Positions 8,176 through 17,287 of a DNA stretch of 64,000 bases are shown here, piece by piece. The notes beneath the pieces are model-generated. The model saw only the letters and a list, made by a program, of their open reading frames with translations. It made no database searches and was not told the origin of the DNA. Every line of letters begins with the position of its first letter. Within the stretch, counting starts at the first letter, position 1. The position numbers and the translations under genes were made by a program. The DNA lies in contig NZ_BQXY01000003.1 in assembly GCF_024341905.1 (NCBI RefSeq), positions 124,001-188,000 of the forward strand. Reading direction: 5' to 3'. The DNA comes from Clostridium folliculivorans. GTDB lineage: Bacteria > Bacillota > Clostridia > Clostridiales > Clostridiaceae.

Positions 8176-9225
8176 CTAATTCGTTATGTAATTTTTCTCC
8201 ACTGATGAATCTGCAAGTATAGGAGATATATCAATTCTAAGTATACTTTCTATATTTATGCCATTCATTGATATTAATGTAGTATTCATGTTAGCAGTAC
8301 CAAGAATTCTTACTCCAATGTTTCCCGAAAAGATTACAGGTCTAAACTTAACATGATTATAAATAGCCTTTAAAATATCATAAAGTACATTATGCTTTAC
8401 TGACTTATTAAAGCCAAAATGCTCTATGTTTCCAAAACCTAATACTCCCACATGCATATCTTTCTTAGCTTTATATTTACATCCATAACCAACATATCCT
8501 CCCTTTTTTACAAAGTGAGTATTAACTGGTTTAGCATAAAACCCGTAAGCTTTTTTGAATCCCTGATTTAACCCATCATATCCATATAGAATATTTCCAC
8601 TTCTAACTGTGTTAGTAAACTCAGCCAGTTGTCTATATTCACTGTTTAGTGTGCAAGTTGAATTTAAACAGTGTATATGGGGTATTATCCCTATATACTT
8701 CTCAACTGTGCCCCTGAATATATTAATTTGATTTTTCGTATACTTGATATCGCTTCCATTATGTAAGTGAGTATATATTCCATCTATAATTATGTTTTCA
8801 AATTCATTTTGTATTCTTTCTATTACACTATCAATTCTTTCTGGGCTTATTCCCATTCTATTCATTCCACTATCAACATATAAGTGAACTTTTATACTTG
8901 TTTCAGGTGAAAGCTTATCTAGTATAGCTTCGTTATCTATTGTAAAAATTACATTATCCATGTCTGTATTAAAATCAGTGAAAGTTACCAATGGAGTCAA
9001 TAGTAGGATTTCTTTTTGACTTTTAACTCTCTTAGCCTCTTCTAAATCTCCAACAGCGAAGAAATCTACAAATTGATCTAAAAATTCAGTAATCCCTTCA
9101 ATTCCTAATCCGTAAGCATTTCCTTTAACGACTGCTATTATTTTTTTGTTATTAGTCAAGTCTTTTATTCTATCTACATTGTTCTTTATCTTATCTAAGT
9201 ACACATCGCACCAAAAATTCTTCAT
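8176..9225 (-). CDS. Alanine racemase-like PLP enzyme
   Basis: Fold-type III PLP protein related to alanine racemase (interconverts L- and D-alanine for peptidoglycan). It shows the PLP lysine in AVVKGNAYG, the MGISPER/YTHLHNGSD barrel segments and the catalytic-tyrosine motif VGYG. The usual GYADG that follows is GFGN here, and the C-terminal GRVCMDQ motif is not obvious, so substrate may differ. Chosen start ATG 9225 with GGAAGGGAA six nt upstream; an in-frame ATG at 9276 has no ribosome site. About 349 aa, slightly short for Alr. Its own terminator separates it from the pur operon. Confidence 0.75.
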   Translation of the reverse strand: MKNFWCDVYLDKIKNNVDRIKDLTNNKKIIAVVKGNAYGLGIEGITEFLDQFVDFFAVGDLEEAKRVKSQKEILLLTPLVTFTDFNTDMDNVIFTIDNEAILDKLSPETSIKVHLYVDSGMNRMGISPERIDSVIERIQNEFENIIIDGIYTHLHNGSDIKYTKNQINIFRGTVEKYIGIIPHIHCLNSTCTLNSEYRQLAEFTNTVRSGNILYGYDGLNQGFKKAYGFYAKPVNTHFVKKGGYVGYGCKYKAKKDMHVGVLGFGNIEHFGFNKSVKHNVLYDILKAIYNHVKFRPVIFSGNIGVRILGTANMNTTLISMNGINIESILRIDISPILADSSVEKNYITN

Positions 9226-9245
9226 ATGATGTTCCCTTCCTATTT

Positions 9246-9335
9246 TTAATCCTTGTACCTCTTTGAATTTGTCCATATATAGGCACTGCCTAAAAGTATT
9301 ATTATCACAGCTTTAACAATTGTTGCGGTATCCAT
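9246..9335 (-). CDS. Small membrane peptide, 29 aa
   Basis: Short ORF MDTATIVKAVIIILLGSAYI... ending 20 nt before the chosen start of the racemase-like gene. AAGGGG lies six nt upstream of its ATG. Residues 5-21 are a hydrophobic helix followed by a basic tail (NSKRYKD), typical of a single-pass small membrane protein. A plausible promoter (TTGTTA-N17-TATATA) precedes it. Function unknown; it may be a leader peptide for, or a partner of, the downstream enzyme. Confidence 0.55.
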   Translation of the reverse strand: MDTATIVKAVIIILLGSAYIWTNSKRYKD

Positions 9336-9388
9336 ATATATCCCCTTCTCACAATATATATAGATAATCCAGTCTTATTTAACAAAAC

Positions 9389-9570
9389 TAAGTGATACTT
9401 CTATTAACTATCAATAGTAATAGGAGTATCAAATATAGATTTTATTTGGAACTGGTTTATCTATAGATGAATCACTTCTTAATAAAATTTATATCTTCAA
9501 ATTCTCCTATCAGAACCCAGAGGAGTTTTGATCATAGATTTCCAATTTAAGTATTTCATCTTTTGATGTA
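9389..9570. repeat. Structured intergenic element, copy C1 (related to 17288-17362)
   Basis: Contains CTCCT..AGAAC..AGGAG hairpin text and a following TTTCATCTTT that also occur at 17288-17362; the shared core is about 65 nt. In this copy additional helices are possible: AAGTGAT/ATCACTT around GATACTTCTATTA/TAATAGGAGTATC. Could be a dispersed repeat or a small structured RNA; the strand is unclear. Confidence 0.45.
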
Positions 9571-9703
9571 CACTTCGTATTTAAATATATATTCTTAAAA
9601 ACATTACAACCGACTCAATACATCTCAATTCAATATTATATACCATAGATATACAATTTTAAATTGATTTTTACACAAATTGAGCTGGCACATCTTTGGA
9701 GAC

Positions 9704-9759
9704 AAAAAAAAGCTGCCAATCGGCAGCAAGATCCTACGTAATGACCATATCGGTCATTA
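9704..9759 (-). terminator. Terminator preceded by a similar tandem hairpin
   Basis: On the minus strand: TAATGACC-GATAT-GGTCATTA, an 11-nt linker, then GCTGCC-GATT-GGCAGC followed by eight T. The second hairpin is a clear intrinsic terminator, probably for the transcript of the HD-domain gene that ends at 9907. The first hairpin with the like GAT- loop is unexplained. Confidence 0.7.
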
Positions 9760-9906
9760 GTATTATATACACTTTTTCATATTATATACATTTTTAAATT
9801 TAATTTTTAGGGGGTAAAAATTAAAACTTATTATGTTTATATAATAGCTTAGAATTGTATTATACTTATGTAATAAATATGTATTGTTTGTGTGAAATAA
9901 AATTTA

Positions 9907-10530
9907 TCAACTTTTTAAAGAATCAAGATCAATATCAGCTTTTATCAATTTCTGTTCAGCTTGTTCTAACACTAATTTTTTAAGTTCCATTAAGGCCGGC
10001 TCAAATTCAACATGTTTGTCAAGCATATAGCACATCTTAAATTCTATATCTATCCACGTAGATAAATCTGCTTCGTTATGCTGTATTTGCGCTTCTAACT
10101 TGTCCAATCCATTGGCAATCTTAGCCTCATAAGTTTCTTTCTCTTCAAATTCCATCCATAAATCATACATATCATTACCTAAGATACCACCAATCATATC
10201 TCTTATTTTTTCAATGGCTCTGATTTCATTTTTATGTTTCATATTCTTTTTTATCTCATTGTTCATAGTATCAAAAGTAGGAATATCTCCCACTTCTGCT
10301 TCTACTAGGTCATGTATTATAGTCATCTTTAAAAGTTTTTCTAAATCTATAGGCTTAGTAAGATGTTTCTCTATCATTATGGCCATAAGAGAAAGCCTCC
10401 AACTGTGCTCTGCAACACTCTCTTGCCTTCCATTAGATAAATAACTATGCCTTAATTCATACTTTAGTTTTTCAGAAAAATTTATAAGTTCCAATATACT
10501 CCTTAGTTCTCCCACTTTGATCCATCCCAT
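9907..10530 (-). CDS. HD-domain phosphohydrolase, YfbR/HDDC2 type
   Basis: 207-aa HD-superfamily protein with ESVAEHSWRLS (first His), the HD pair in IIHDLVEAEVGDIPTFD and the downstream Asp in NGLDKLEAQIQ, as in 5'-deoxynucleotidases of the YfbR/HDDC2 group. Likely hydrolyses nucleoside 5'-monophosphates with a divalent metal; the actual substrate is not deducible. The ATG at 10530 has a weak ribosome site; a TTG at 10494 preceded by AAGGAG is an alternative start. It follows the TerC gene by 33 nt and is likely co-transcribed. Confidence 0.8.
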   Translation of the reverse strand: MGWIKVGELRSILELINFSEKLKYELRHSYLSNGRQESVAEHSWRLSLMAIMIEKHLTKPIDLEKLLKMTIIHDLVEAEVGDIPTFDTMNNEIKKNMKHKNEIRAIEKIRDMIGGILGNDMYDLWMEFEEKETYEAKIANGLDKLEAQIQHNEADLSTWIDIEFKMCYMLDKHVEFEPALMELKKLVLEQAEQKLIKADIDLDSLKS

Positions 10531-10563
10531 CTTTCATTTATGTAATTTTTGTTATACTATCTC

Positions 10564-11253
10564 TTATAGATTTTCAATACCATAAACCAACACTGCTAAT
10601 GCACATAAAATCGAAAAAATTAAACCTAGCGCAGGATTTATATTATTTATTGCCCCTGACACTAATTTATCGTCAAAAATCATTTTCACTGCAGTATAAA
10701 CTAGTAAAGCTGCGCACATATATATAATCACAGGAAACCTTACCATCATCTCAGCGATAAATTCACTTCCCCAAAATATAATAGGCATGCATATCATTAA
10801 TCCGAAGATTACCAGTCCCATCTGCTGACCTGTTATCTTCTCAGTATCAGTCATAGCAATTGAAACTATCGCTAATACATTATCTAGGCTCATACTTATA
10901 TCCGCTACTGTTATCGATATAATTGCTTTAAAAAAGCCACCAGTTTGTCCGCTTTTTGCTCGGACACCTTTACCTTGGTCTTGAATCATATTAAAAGTAA
11001 TATATAGCAGCAATATGGCCCCTATTATATTGATATGAAGCCAATCTAAAGTATATAAAAAGCCAATAATACCTACGAAAAATATTCTAAGAAAGAGTGC
11101 TACCCATACTCCCATAATATTGGCAAGCTTGGCCTTCTTTGGTGGTAAATCTTTTATTGCCAGTGCTATAACCCCAACATTATCACCAGAAAGAACTAAA
11201 TTGATAAAAAAGATTTCAATTCCCTTTGAAATAAGTTCAGAAAATGTGTACAT
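10564..11253 (-). CDS. TerC family integral membrane protein
   Basis: About 229-aa membrane protein with seven or so hydrophobic segments and the paired acidic motifs of TerC/YjbE proteins: LVLSGDNVGVIALAI near the N-terminus and ADISMSLDNVLAI mid-protein. Homologues are implicated in metal (Mn2+) efflux or metalation of secreted enzymes. Start is ATG 11253, preceded by GGAGG; an ATG at 11265 overlaps that ribosome site. Upstream I see no Mn2+ (yybP-ykoY) riboswitch, which controls some relatives. Confidence 0.85.
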   Translation of the reverse strand: MYTFSELISKGIEIFFINLVLSGDNVGVIALAIKDLPPKKAKLANIMGVWVALFLRIFFVGIIGFLYTLDWLHINIIGAILLLYITFNMIQDQGKGVRAKSGQTGGFFKAIISITVADISMSLDNVLAIVSIAMTDTEKITGQQMGLVIFGLMICMPIIFWGSEFIAEMMVRFPVIIYMCAALLVYTAVKMIFDDKLVSGAINNINPALGLIFSILCALAVLVYGIENL

Positions 11254-11542
11254 ATTAACCTCCATTTACAACAGCGTGTACTTTGCTATAGATATTTCTA
11301 TTTTGTTTAAATATACGCTATTATGTCCGTAAAATATGCTGTATACATTGTTTTAATTTGAAATAGTAGAAAACACATAAATGTATCTCCTGCTTTTATA
11401 TCATAATTATCTATCAGTTTTTTGAATAGACATATGCTTATAACCAGCCTTAACTGCAAAATATTATACACTAAATATTTTATTAACTGGCTTTATTTTT
11501 AATTAAAATCCAAAGCATAAGGTTTATAACCTTGGCTAAAAT
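11254..11542. other. Divergent promoter region, no gene seen
   Basis: AT-rich region between the TerC gene (minus) and the decarboxylase gene (plus). No ORF with a ribosome site. A partial TTATAACCAGCC/GGCTTTAT symmetry is too weak to name. Confidence 0.5.
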
Positions 11543-11603
11543 ATTAATTAAATTGCATTTAAAATAATTATCAGATAATGTTTTTAAATGCAATTTAATT
11601 AAT
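11543..11603 (+). promoter_or_regulatory. 22-bp perfect hairpin abutting the decarboxylase ribosome site
   Basis: Arms 11543-11564 and 11582-11603 are perfectly complementary (centre TGCATTTAAAA / TTTTAAATGCA) with a 17-nt loop. The right arm ends 2 nt before AGGAGG (11606-11611). No T-run follows, so it is not a terminator. It could stabilise the mRNA, bind a regulator as DNA, or influence ribosome access. Confidence 0.6.
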
Positions 11604-11620
11604 CTAGGAGGTATGTTGGT

Positions 11621-13291
11621 ATGCTTCAACAACAAAAAACAAATTATACAAATGAGCCAACTGTAAGTGAATATTTATATGATTGTTTATATAAAGAAGG
11701 AATAACTGAAATCTTCGGAGTACCTGGAGATTATAATTTTTCACTTTTGGATACATTAGAACACTATAAAAAAATTAATTTCGTAAATTGTTGCAACGAA
11801 TTAAATTCTGGATATGCAGCAGATGGCTATGCAAGAATAAAAGGAATGGGGGCAATAATTACAACCTTTGGTGTAGGTGAGCTAAGCGCATGTAATGCAA
11901 TTGCAGGTTCCTACAGTGAAAATGTCCCCGTTATTCATATAGTAGGGGCCCCTAAAACAACCGTCCAACTAGAACATAAAAAGATGCATCATACTTTGCT
12001 TGATGGCTATTACGACGCATTTATAAAAATTTATGAGAATATAACCGCATATACTGCAGTCATCACAAAAGAGAATGCAGAAATAGAGATACCTAAAGCT
12101 ATTAGTATTGCAAAAGATACAAAAAAACCGGTATATTTACTTATTGCCATAGACGTAGCCGAACAGAAAGTTACTACTAGAAGTTTAGTTACAACTGAAA
12201 AGCAAACTGATGAAAAGTCTCTAAAATCAGCTATTGACCATATAAACTTAATGATTACAAAGGCTAAAAATCCTATTATAATCCCTGATATCTTAGTATT
12301 GAGATATGGTCTACAGAGTATAGTAGAAAAATTAGTAGACAAAATGGATATACCTGTTGCTACAATGATGATGGGAAAAAGTTCTTTTAATGAAAGTCAT
12401 CCTAATTATATAGGTTTATATGCTGGAAATTGGGGAAGCAATGAAGTTCAGAAGATAGTAGAAAGTTCCGACTGCCTCATAACTATAGGAGCCATTTGGT
12501 CAGACTATAATACCGGTTCCTTCAGTGCAAATCTAAATCCACTAAATATAATAGAACTTCAACCTACTTATGTTAAAGTTGGAATGTCTGTATATGAAAA
12601 TATCCTAATAAGAGATTCACTAAATGAACTTTTAAAAATTGCAAAAAATAAATCAACACCAAAGCCTAATGTACATTTTCCTTACACCAATAGCGTTGCA
12701 AGTTTAGAAGATAAAATTTCATCTAACTTCTATTATCCTAGGATACAAGAATTTATTAAAGAAGATGATATTATTATTGCTGAAACAGGGACATTTGCAT
12801 ATGGAGTATCTCAGCTAAGGCTTCCAAAAGGAGTAACATATATAAATCAAAGTGGTTGGGGAAGTATTGGATACGCAACTCCTGCTACCTTTGGAGCATC
12901 TATTGCAGCTAAAAATAGACGTATTATTTTATTTACAGGAGATGGATCGCATCAATTAACCACACAAGAGATAAGTTCTATGTTGCACAACAATTGTAAA
13001 CCGATAATCTTCCTGCTTAATAATAACTTTTATACAATAGAAGCATATCTAAATAATCCTAATAAGGTCTATTATAATGATATCCCAAATTGGGATTACA
13101 CTAAGCTTGTTGAATCTTATGGAGGAAATTCATATGTCACAAAAGTTTATACAAATATAGAACTAGATGAAGCAATTAAACAAGCCGAAGTTCAATGTAA
13201 AGAAAAGCTCTGCTTCATAGAAATGATCTGCGATAAAATGGATGCACCATATATGGTACATAATATACATGATATGGTAAAACAAATGTAA
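11621..13291 (+). CDS. Thiamine-diphosphate 2-keto acid decarboxylase (PDC/IPDC/KDC group)
   Basis: 556-aa ThDP enzyme that non-oxidatively decarboxylates a 2-keto acid to an aldehyde. Visible hallmarks: FGVPGDYN with Asp37, catalytic Glu60 in NELNSGYAADGYA, the His pair HHT at 123-125 that marks pyruvate/indolepyruvate/branched-chain decarboxylases, and the ThDP-Mg motif GDGSHQ...NNNFYTIE. Which keto acid is used cannot be told from motifs. Strong AGGAGG upstream, preceded by a 22-bp hairpin. Monocistronic and convergent with the next gene. Confidence 0.88.
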   Translation: MLQQQKTNYTNEPTVSEYLYDCLYKEGITEIFGVPGDYNFSLLDTLEHYKKINFVNCCNELNSGYAADGYARIKGMGAIITTFGVGELSACNAIAGSYSENVPVIHIVGAPKTTVQLEHKKMHHTLLDGYYDAFIKIYENITAYTAVITKENAEIEIPKAISIAKDTKKPVYLLIAIDVAEQKVTTRSLVTTEKQTDEKSLKSAIDHINLMITKAKNPIIIPDILVLRYGLQSIVEKLVDKMDIPVATMMMGKSSFNESHPNYIGLYAGNWGSNEVQKIVESSDCLITIGAIWSDYNTGSFSANLNPLNIIELQPTYVKVGMSVYENILIRDSLNELLKIAKNKSTPKPNVHFPYTNSVASLEDKISSNFYYPRIQEFIKEDDIIIAETGTFAYGVSQLRLPKGVTYINQSGWGSIGYATPATFGASIAAKNRRIILFTGDGSHQLTTQEISSMLHNNCKPIIFLLNNNFYTIEAYLNNPNKVYYNDIPNWDYTKLVESYGGNSYVTKVYTNIELDEAIKQAEVQCKEKLCFIEMICDKMDAPYMVHNIHDMVKQM

Positions 13292-13370
13292 TAAAAAACT
13301 TACAAACCATTGAAATATCGAGGTTTAGTCAGCTTAAAAATTTTATATTTTTTTATACAGTAAAAATAGT

Positions 13371-13398
13371 AGAGAAATCACTAAATATAGATTTCTCT
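13371..13398. terminator. Probable bidirectional terminator
   Basis: Stem AGAGAAATC/GATTTCTCT between the convergent decarboxylase and GGDEF genes; T-rich flank on the minus strand (ACTATTTTTAC). Confidence 0.5.
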
Positions 13399-13407
13399 CC
13401 TATTATA

Positions 13408-14298
13408 TTAAAATACAATTCTATTTCTTCCAGCATTTTTAGCTTCGTATAACTTTTTATCAGCAAAATTCAAAAATTCTTCTACTGTTATTTTTTTATC
13501 AACAGTTGAGCATATTCCAAAGGAAGCAGTTACCTTTATATCTTCATTATTATGAATAAACTTCTTTTTCAATATGCACTCATGCATTCTTTCAGCTATT
13601 TCCAATGCAGCTTTTTCATCAGCCCCCGGTATACATACTAAAAATTCTTCTCCTCCGTATCTTCCGATCCAATCTTTCTTATTTCTTATGCATTGTTTTA
13701 GGCATCCTGCTAATTCCTTTAAGACAAAATCCCCTGTGGTATGACCAAACTTATCATTAATCATCTTAAAGTAATCCACATCAACCATTATTATTGAAAT
13801 AGGCTCATCCTTCTTAAAACATAGTTGCATATCTATAGGTAGTGTTTCATCAATAAATCTTCTATTACCAATGTCCGTTAACGAATCCCGTATAGTCATA
13901 AGTTTCAAATCACTTATTATATTACTAACCTTACAGCCTTCACCATCTAAACTATGTCCATAAAAAAGACTATCTGTAACTTCCTTGATAAGTTCCACTA
14001 TTAATGTCTTGTTTTCAACTTCAATTGGTAATACTGTAATAAGATAAGATTTACTATCCACACTCTCTATTTTCATATAAGTCTTTTTATCCTTTAATGC
14101 TCTAATAGATATACAATTTTCACAAATGGATTCTCTACCAATTTTATTAAAACATGTACTCCCTTTCTCAACTATAGTATTTCCATTATATAGGAGCACC
14201 CTCTTTGTAATTGGATCAATTACCCTTATAACATCGTATAGTTTCTTGAATATACTTAAATTATTCTCAATATAATCTATCGTTATATCATTATCCAT
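13408..14298 (-). CDS. Diguanylate cyclase with Cys-containing sensor domain
   Basis: 296 aa. C-terminal GGDEF domain (about 135-296) with an intact active site RYGGEEF (215-219), DVDYFKMIND metal/GTP residues and FGHTTGD, so it should make c-di-GMP. The inhibitory I-site RxxD is replaced by NKKD at the right distance. The N-terminal 110 residues look PAS-like and hold three cysteines, C49, C59 and C62 (CENC), which might bind a metal or Fe-S cluster or sense redox. No membrane segment. Stands alone. Confidence 0.85.
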   Translation of the reverse strand: MDNDITIDYIENNLSIFKKLYDVIRVIDPITKRVLLYNGNTIVEKGSTCFNKIGRESICENCISIRALKDKKTYMKIESVDSKSYLITVLPIEVENKTLIVELIKEVTDSLFYGHSLDGEGCKVSNIISDLKLMTIRDSLTDIGNRRFIDETLPIDMQLCFKKDEPISIIMVDVDYFKMINDKFGHTTGDFVLKELAGCLKQCIRNKKDWIGRYGGEEFLVCIPGADEKAALEIAERMHECILKKKFIHNNEDIKVTASFGICSTVDKKITVEEFLNFADKKLYEAKNAGRNRIVF

Positions 14299-14869
14299 AT
14301 ATTAAAATCACTTCCAATCCTTATTATGCCTTATAGTCGTATGGCTTATAAATAAACCTTACATTCTTAGAGCCTTCTACTTGAAATAGTAATAGTTTTA
14401 TATTAAATCTATAATGTAAGTTGTACACTTTATCAATGAAGCTTAAACTTTCAAGGAAATAAGTATTCAAGTCAATCTATAAAATTAGATTTGAGTGATT
14501 AAATATATATTTTCTATCACTTAATATTTAAACTACAATTTAAGAAATTATAATGCAATAAAATCTAAATAAAAAACAAGCCTGTATAGATGTAACAAAC
14601 TTCATACAAAATATATCTATTTCCTTCAAATATAGAACCTATTTATAGTACTCTTATTATCGAGATTAAAACTAAGTTCTAAAATAATTAAGTGCAAACA
14701 TCTAAAAAATTCAAGTTGTTTGCACTTAATTATCTCATTATTTAATTATTTTTCAAGTTTTTTCTGATACATTTTAAGAAAATCTGTAACTTTTACTTTT
14801 ATATACTAGGGTTTCAAACGCTCTATATGTTACAAATCACTATAATCCCCATAGTCTCTACTTTAAGTT
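14299..14869. other. Long intergenic region with a 17-bp inverted repeat
   Basis: No ORF with a ribosome site. At 14684-14733 arms ATAATTAAGTGCAAACA and its complement form a perfect 17-bp stem with a 16-nt loop and a short T-run on the minus strand. It may terminate the alpha-galactosidase transcript about 140 nt beyond the stop. The rest is AT-rich. Confidence 0.5.
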
Positions 14870-17065
14870 TTACTTTGATTTAATCTTCCAAACAACACTT
14901 TGATAATCTCCAAATAAAAATGGTATTGTAATGCCTGAATACATTAACTCATCTCCGCCAAAAATCCCTTCACATTCACTTACAAGATAATCTTTATCTG
15001 GATCTAATCCAATAAGTCTAAGTTTTCTTACAGGCGCATCAGCCTCGGCAAGGATTCTAAAATATGCAACCATTGCTTCATTCTTATCCTCCGACACATA
15101 CATCCAAGCAGTTTCATTTCCCTTACCTTCAAATGGACTTACCAATCTGAACATATCACCGAATTGAATCAAAGCTCTTAATTCTTTATACTGCATTACT
15201 TGTTCTTTAACTTCTTTCTTTTCCTTCTCTGTGAATTTAGTAAGATCTAACTCATATCCAAAATTACCTGACATAGCTACATCGCCTCTCATCTTAAGAG
15301 GCGTATTTCTTCCGACTTGGTGGTTCGGAACAGCTGAAACATGAGCACCCATTGTACTAACAGGATACAAAATACTAGTTCCATATTGGATTTTTAATCT
15401 CTCCACTGCATCTGAATCATCACTAGTCCAAATCTGAGGCATATAATAAAGTATTCCTGGATCAAAACGACCACCACCACCTGAGCACCCTTCAAAAAGA
15501 ATTTCTTTAAATTCATTCGTTAGTTTATCCATTACTTTATATAATCCTAATATATATCTATGAGCAGTTTCCCTTTGTCTATCTGCTGAAAGAAGCTTCG
15601 ATCCTATCTCTGTCATATTTCTATTCATATCCCATTTTACATAACTTATTGGAGCACTACTCAATACTTCTGAAAGAGCTTTTATTATATAGTCGCAAAC
15701 ATCTTCTCTTGATAAATCTAATATTAATTGAGTTCTTGCAGTAGAGCGAGTCCTATTCGGCACATGCAAGCACCAATCTGGATGAGCTCTATATAAATCG
15801 CTATCTGGAGAAACCATCTCTGGTTCAAACCATAATCCAAATTTCATATTTAGATCATTTATTCTATGGCCTAAACTTGTTAGCCCATCATGCAATTTAT
15901 TCTTATCTACTACCCAATCGCCCAAAGAACAATCATCACTATTTCTTTTTCCAAACCATCCATCATCCAGAACAAAAAGTTCAATCCCGAGTTTCTTTCC
16001 CTCTTTTGCTATAGCTATGAGCTTTTCTTCATTAAAATCAAAATAGGTTGCCTCCCAATTATTTATTAATATTGGTCTTGTCTTATCTCTATATTTGCCT
16101 CTGCAGAGTCTTGTCATGTATAGCTTATGATAAGTTCTAGACATTGCACCAAGCCCTTGAGATGAATATACCATTACTACCTCAGGTGTTTGAAAATCTT
16201 GACCTGGTTCCAATAACCATGAAAAATCAAATGGATTTATTCCTATTGAAACTCTTGTTGATTTATACATATTTATCTCAGCTTGTGCCAAGAAATTTCC
16301 ACTATACACCAAACTTAAACCATAAGCCTCACCTTGTTCTTCTGTACAATCTTGACTTATTATTGCAATAAAAGGATTATGCTCATGACTACTTGAGCCC
16401 CTTCTACTTTCAATTGAATGCATGCCTGGAGTTAACTTTTCTCTTATGATATGCCTTTCTCTAGCCCAAGATCCATTTAGATGTAAGAAATCAAAATCAT
16501 CTCTTATAAAATCTACACTCATACTTAGTCCACGTAAGAGCTTTAAGTTACTATTTGACTCATTAACAAATCGTGCACTTCTTGTGATAACATCATATTT
16601 TTCAAACACAGTATATAATAGATGTACTCTTAGTCCAATCAAGCTATCAATCAAAACTATTTCCAAAGTTTCTGCTTCATCTTTATCTTCAACATAAGTG
16701 GCTGGCAAGCCTTTAAGTTTTGGTTTACCTTTAGAAATTGTATGTGATTCATATCTTAAATCAGTTATAGTTGAACCATTCTCTAGTTGTAGTTGATACG
16801 CAGGAGCACGAAAATCTGTATTTCCATAGGCTGGATACTCTTGAGGAAGTGTATCTAATGAAAATATCTTATCTTTATCATCTGGGTTTGCCGAAAAAGA
16901 AGTTCTTCCTCTATAAACTAACATATCTTTTTCGTTTACATTTCTGATTTTCTTACCCCAGTATAGATGTGCAAGATATCCATCTTTTACAATTTGCATA
17001 ATATAACTTGTATGTCCAGCTTGTAAGTGAAAAACTTTATTATCTTCATTATATGTAATTCCCAT
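14870..17065 (-). CDS. Alpha-galactosidase, GH36
   Basis: 731-aa cytoplasmic glycoside hydrolase family 36 enzyme that removes alpha-1,6-galactose from melibiose/raffinose-type sugars. N-terminal beta-sandwich, then a TIM barrel with LFVLDDGWFG (368), nucleophile Asp479 in KWDMNRN, CSGGGGRFD (527) and WTSDDSDA (547-553) holding the acid/base aspartate. Full family length, no signal peptide. No sugar transporter or other galactoside gene is adjacent, so uptake must be elsewhere. AAAGGA-type ribosome site before the ATG. Confidence 0.95.
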   Translation of the reverse strand: MGITYNEDNKVFHLQAGHTSYIMQIVKDGYLAHLYWGKKIRNVNEKDMLVYRGRTSFSANPDDKDKIFSLDTLPQEYPAYGNTDFRAPAYQLQLENGSTITDLRYESHTISKGKPKLKGLPATYVEDKDEAETLEIVLIDSLIGLRVHLLYTVFEKYDVITRSARFVNESNSNLKLLRGLSMSVDFIRDDFDFLHLNGSWARERHIIREKLTPGMHSIESRRGSSSHEHNPFIAIISQDCTEEQGEAYGLSLVYSGNFLAQAEINMYKSTRVSIGINPFDFSWLLEPGQDFQTPEVVMVYSSQGLGAMSRTYHKLYMTRLCRGKYRDKTRPILINNWEATYFDFNEEKLIAIAKEGKKLGIELFVLDDGWFGKRNSDDCSLGDWVVDKNKLHDGLTSLGHRINDLNMKFGLWFEPEMVSPDSDLYRAHPDWCLHVPNRTRSTARTQLILDLSREDVCDYIIKALSEVLSSAPISYVKWDMNRNMTEIGSKLLSADRQRETAHRYILGLYKVMDKLTNEFKEILFEGCSGGGGRFDPGILYYMPQIWTSDDSDAVERLKIQYGTSILYPVSTMGAHVSAVPNHQVGRNTPLKMRGDVAMSGNFGYELDLTKFTEKEKKEVKEQVMQYKELRALIQFGDMFRLVSPFEGKGNETAWMYVSEDKNEAMVAYFRILAEADAPVRKLRLIGLDPDKDYLVSECEGIFGGDELMYSGITIPFLFGDYQSVVWKIKSK

Positions 17066-17287
17066 AATCCATCTATCCTTTCATAAAACATACTTAAAAA
17101 TATATGATTCAAACACAGTTCATTTAGTTTAATTTTATGTAATATATTCTACCAAAGGGTTAATAAAACGTATACAATGAGATATGATGAATTATTTTTA
17201 CAAATTTATATATAATTACAATATTTCTTAATGCTAATTCATCTCCATATAATTACTATTGCAAAAAATCAGTTAACTAAATATATG
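17066..17287. other. Promoter region of the alpha-galactosidase gene, no gene seen
   Basis: AT-rich DNA between the minus-strand GH36 gene and the structured element that precedes the sigma factor gene. I did not find a convincing cre site. Confidence 0.4.

Larger units (their letters stand above)
9336..9906. other. Intergenic region without a convincing gene
   Basis: Holds the candidate promoter of the small ORF at 9246 (about 9356-9386), the structured element at 9389-9570 and the tandem hairpins at 9704-9759. The remainder is AT-rich with no ORF that has a usable ribosome binding site. Confidence 0.6.

Noticed and set aside
9704..9759. Guanidine-II (mini-ykkC) riboswitch
   Set aside because: Tandem hairpins have the right layout but the diagnostic ACGR loops are absent.
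11254..11620. Mn2+ (yybP-ykoY) riboswitch before the TerC gene
   Set aside because: No matching conserved blocks on the minus strand; no supported structure.
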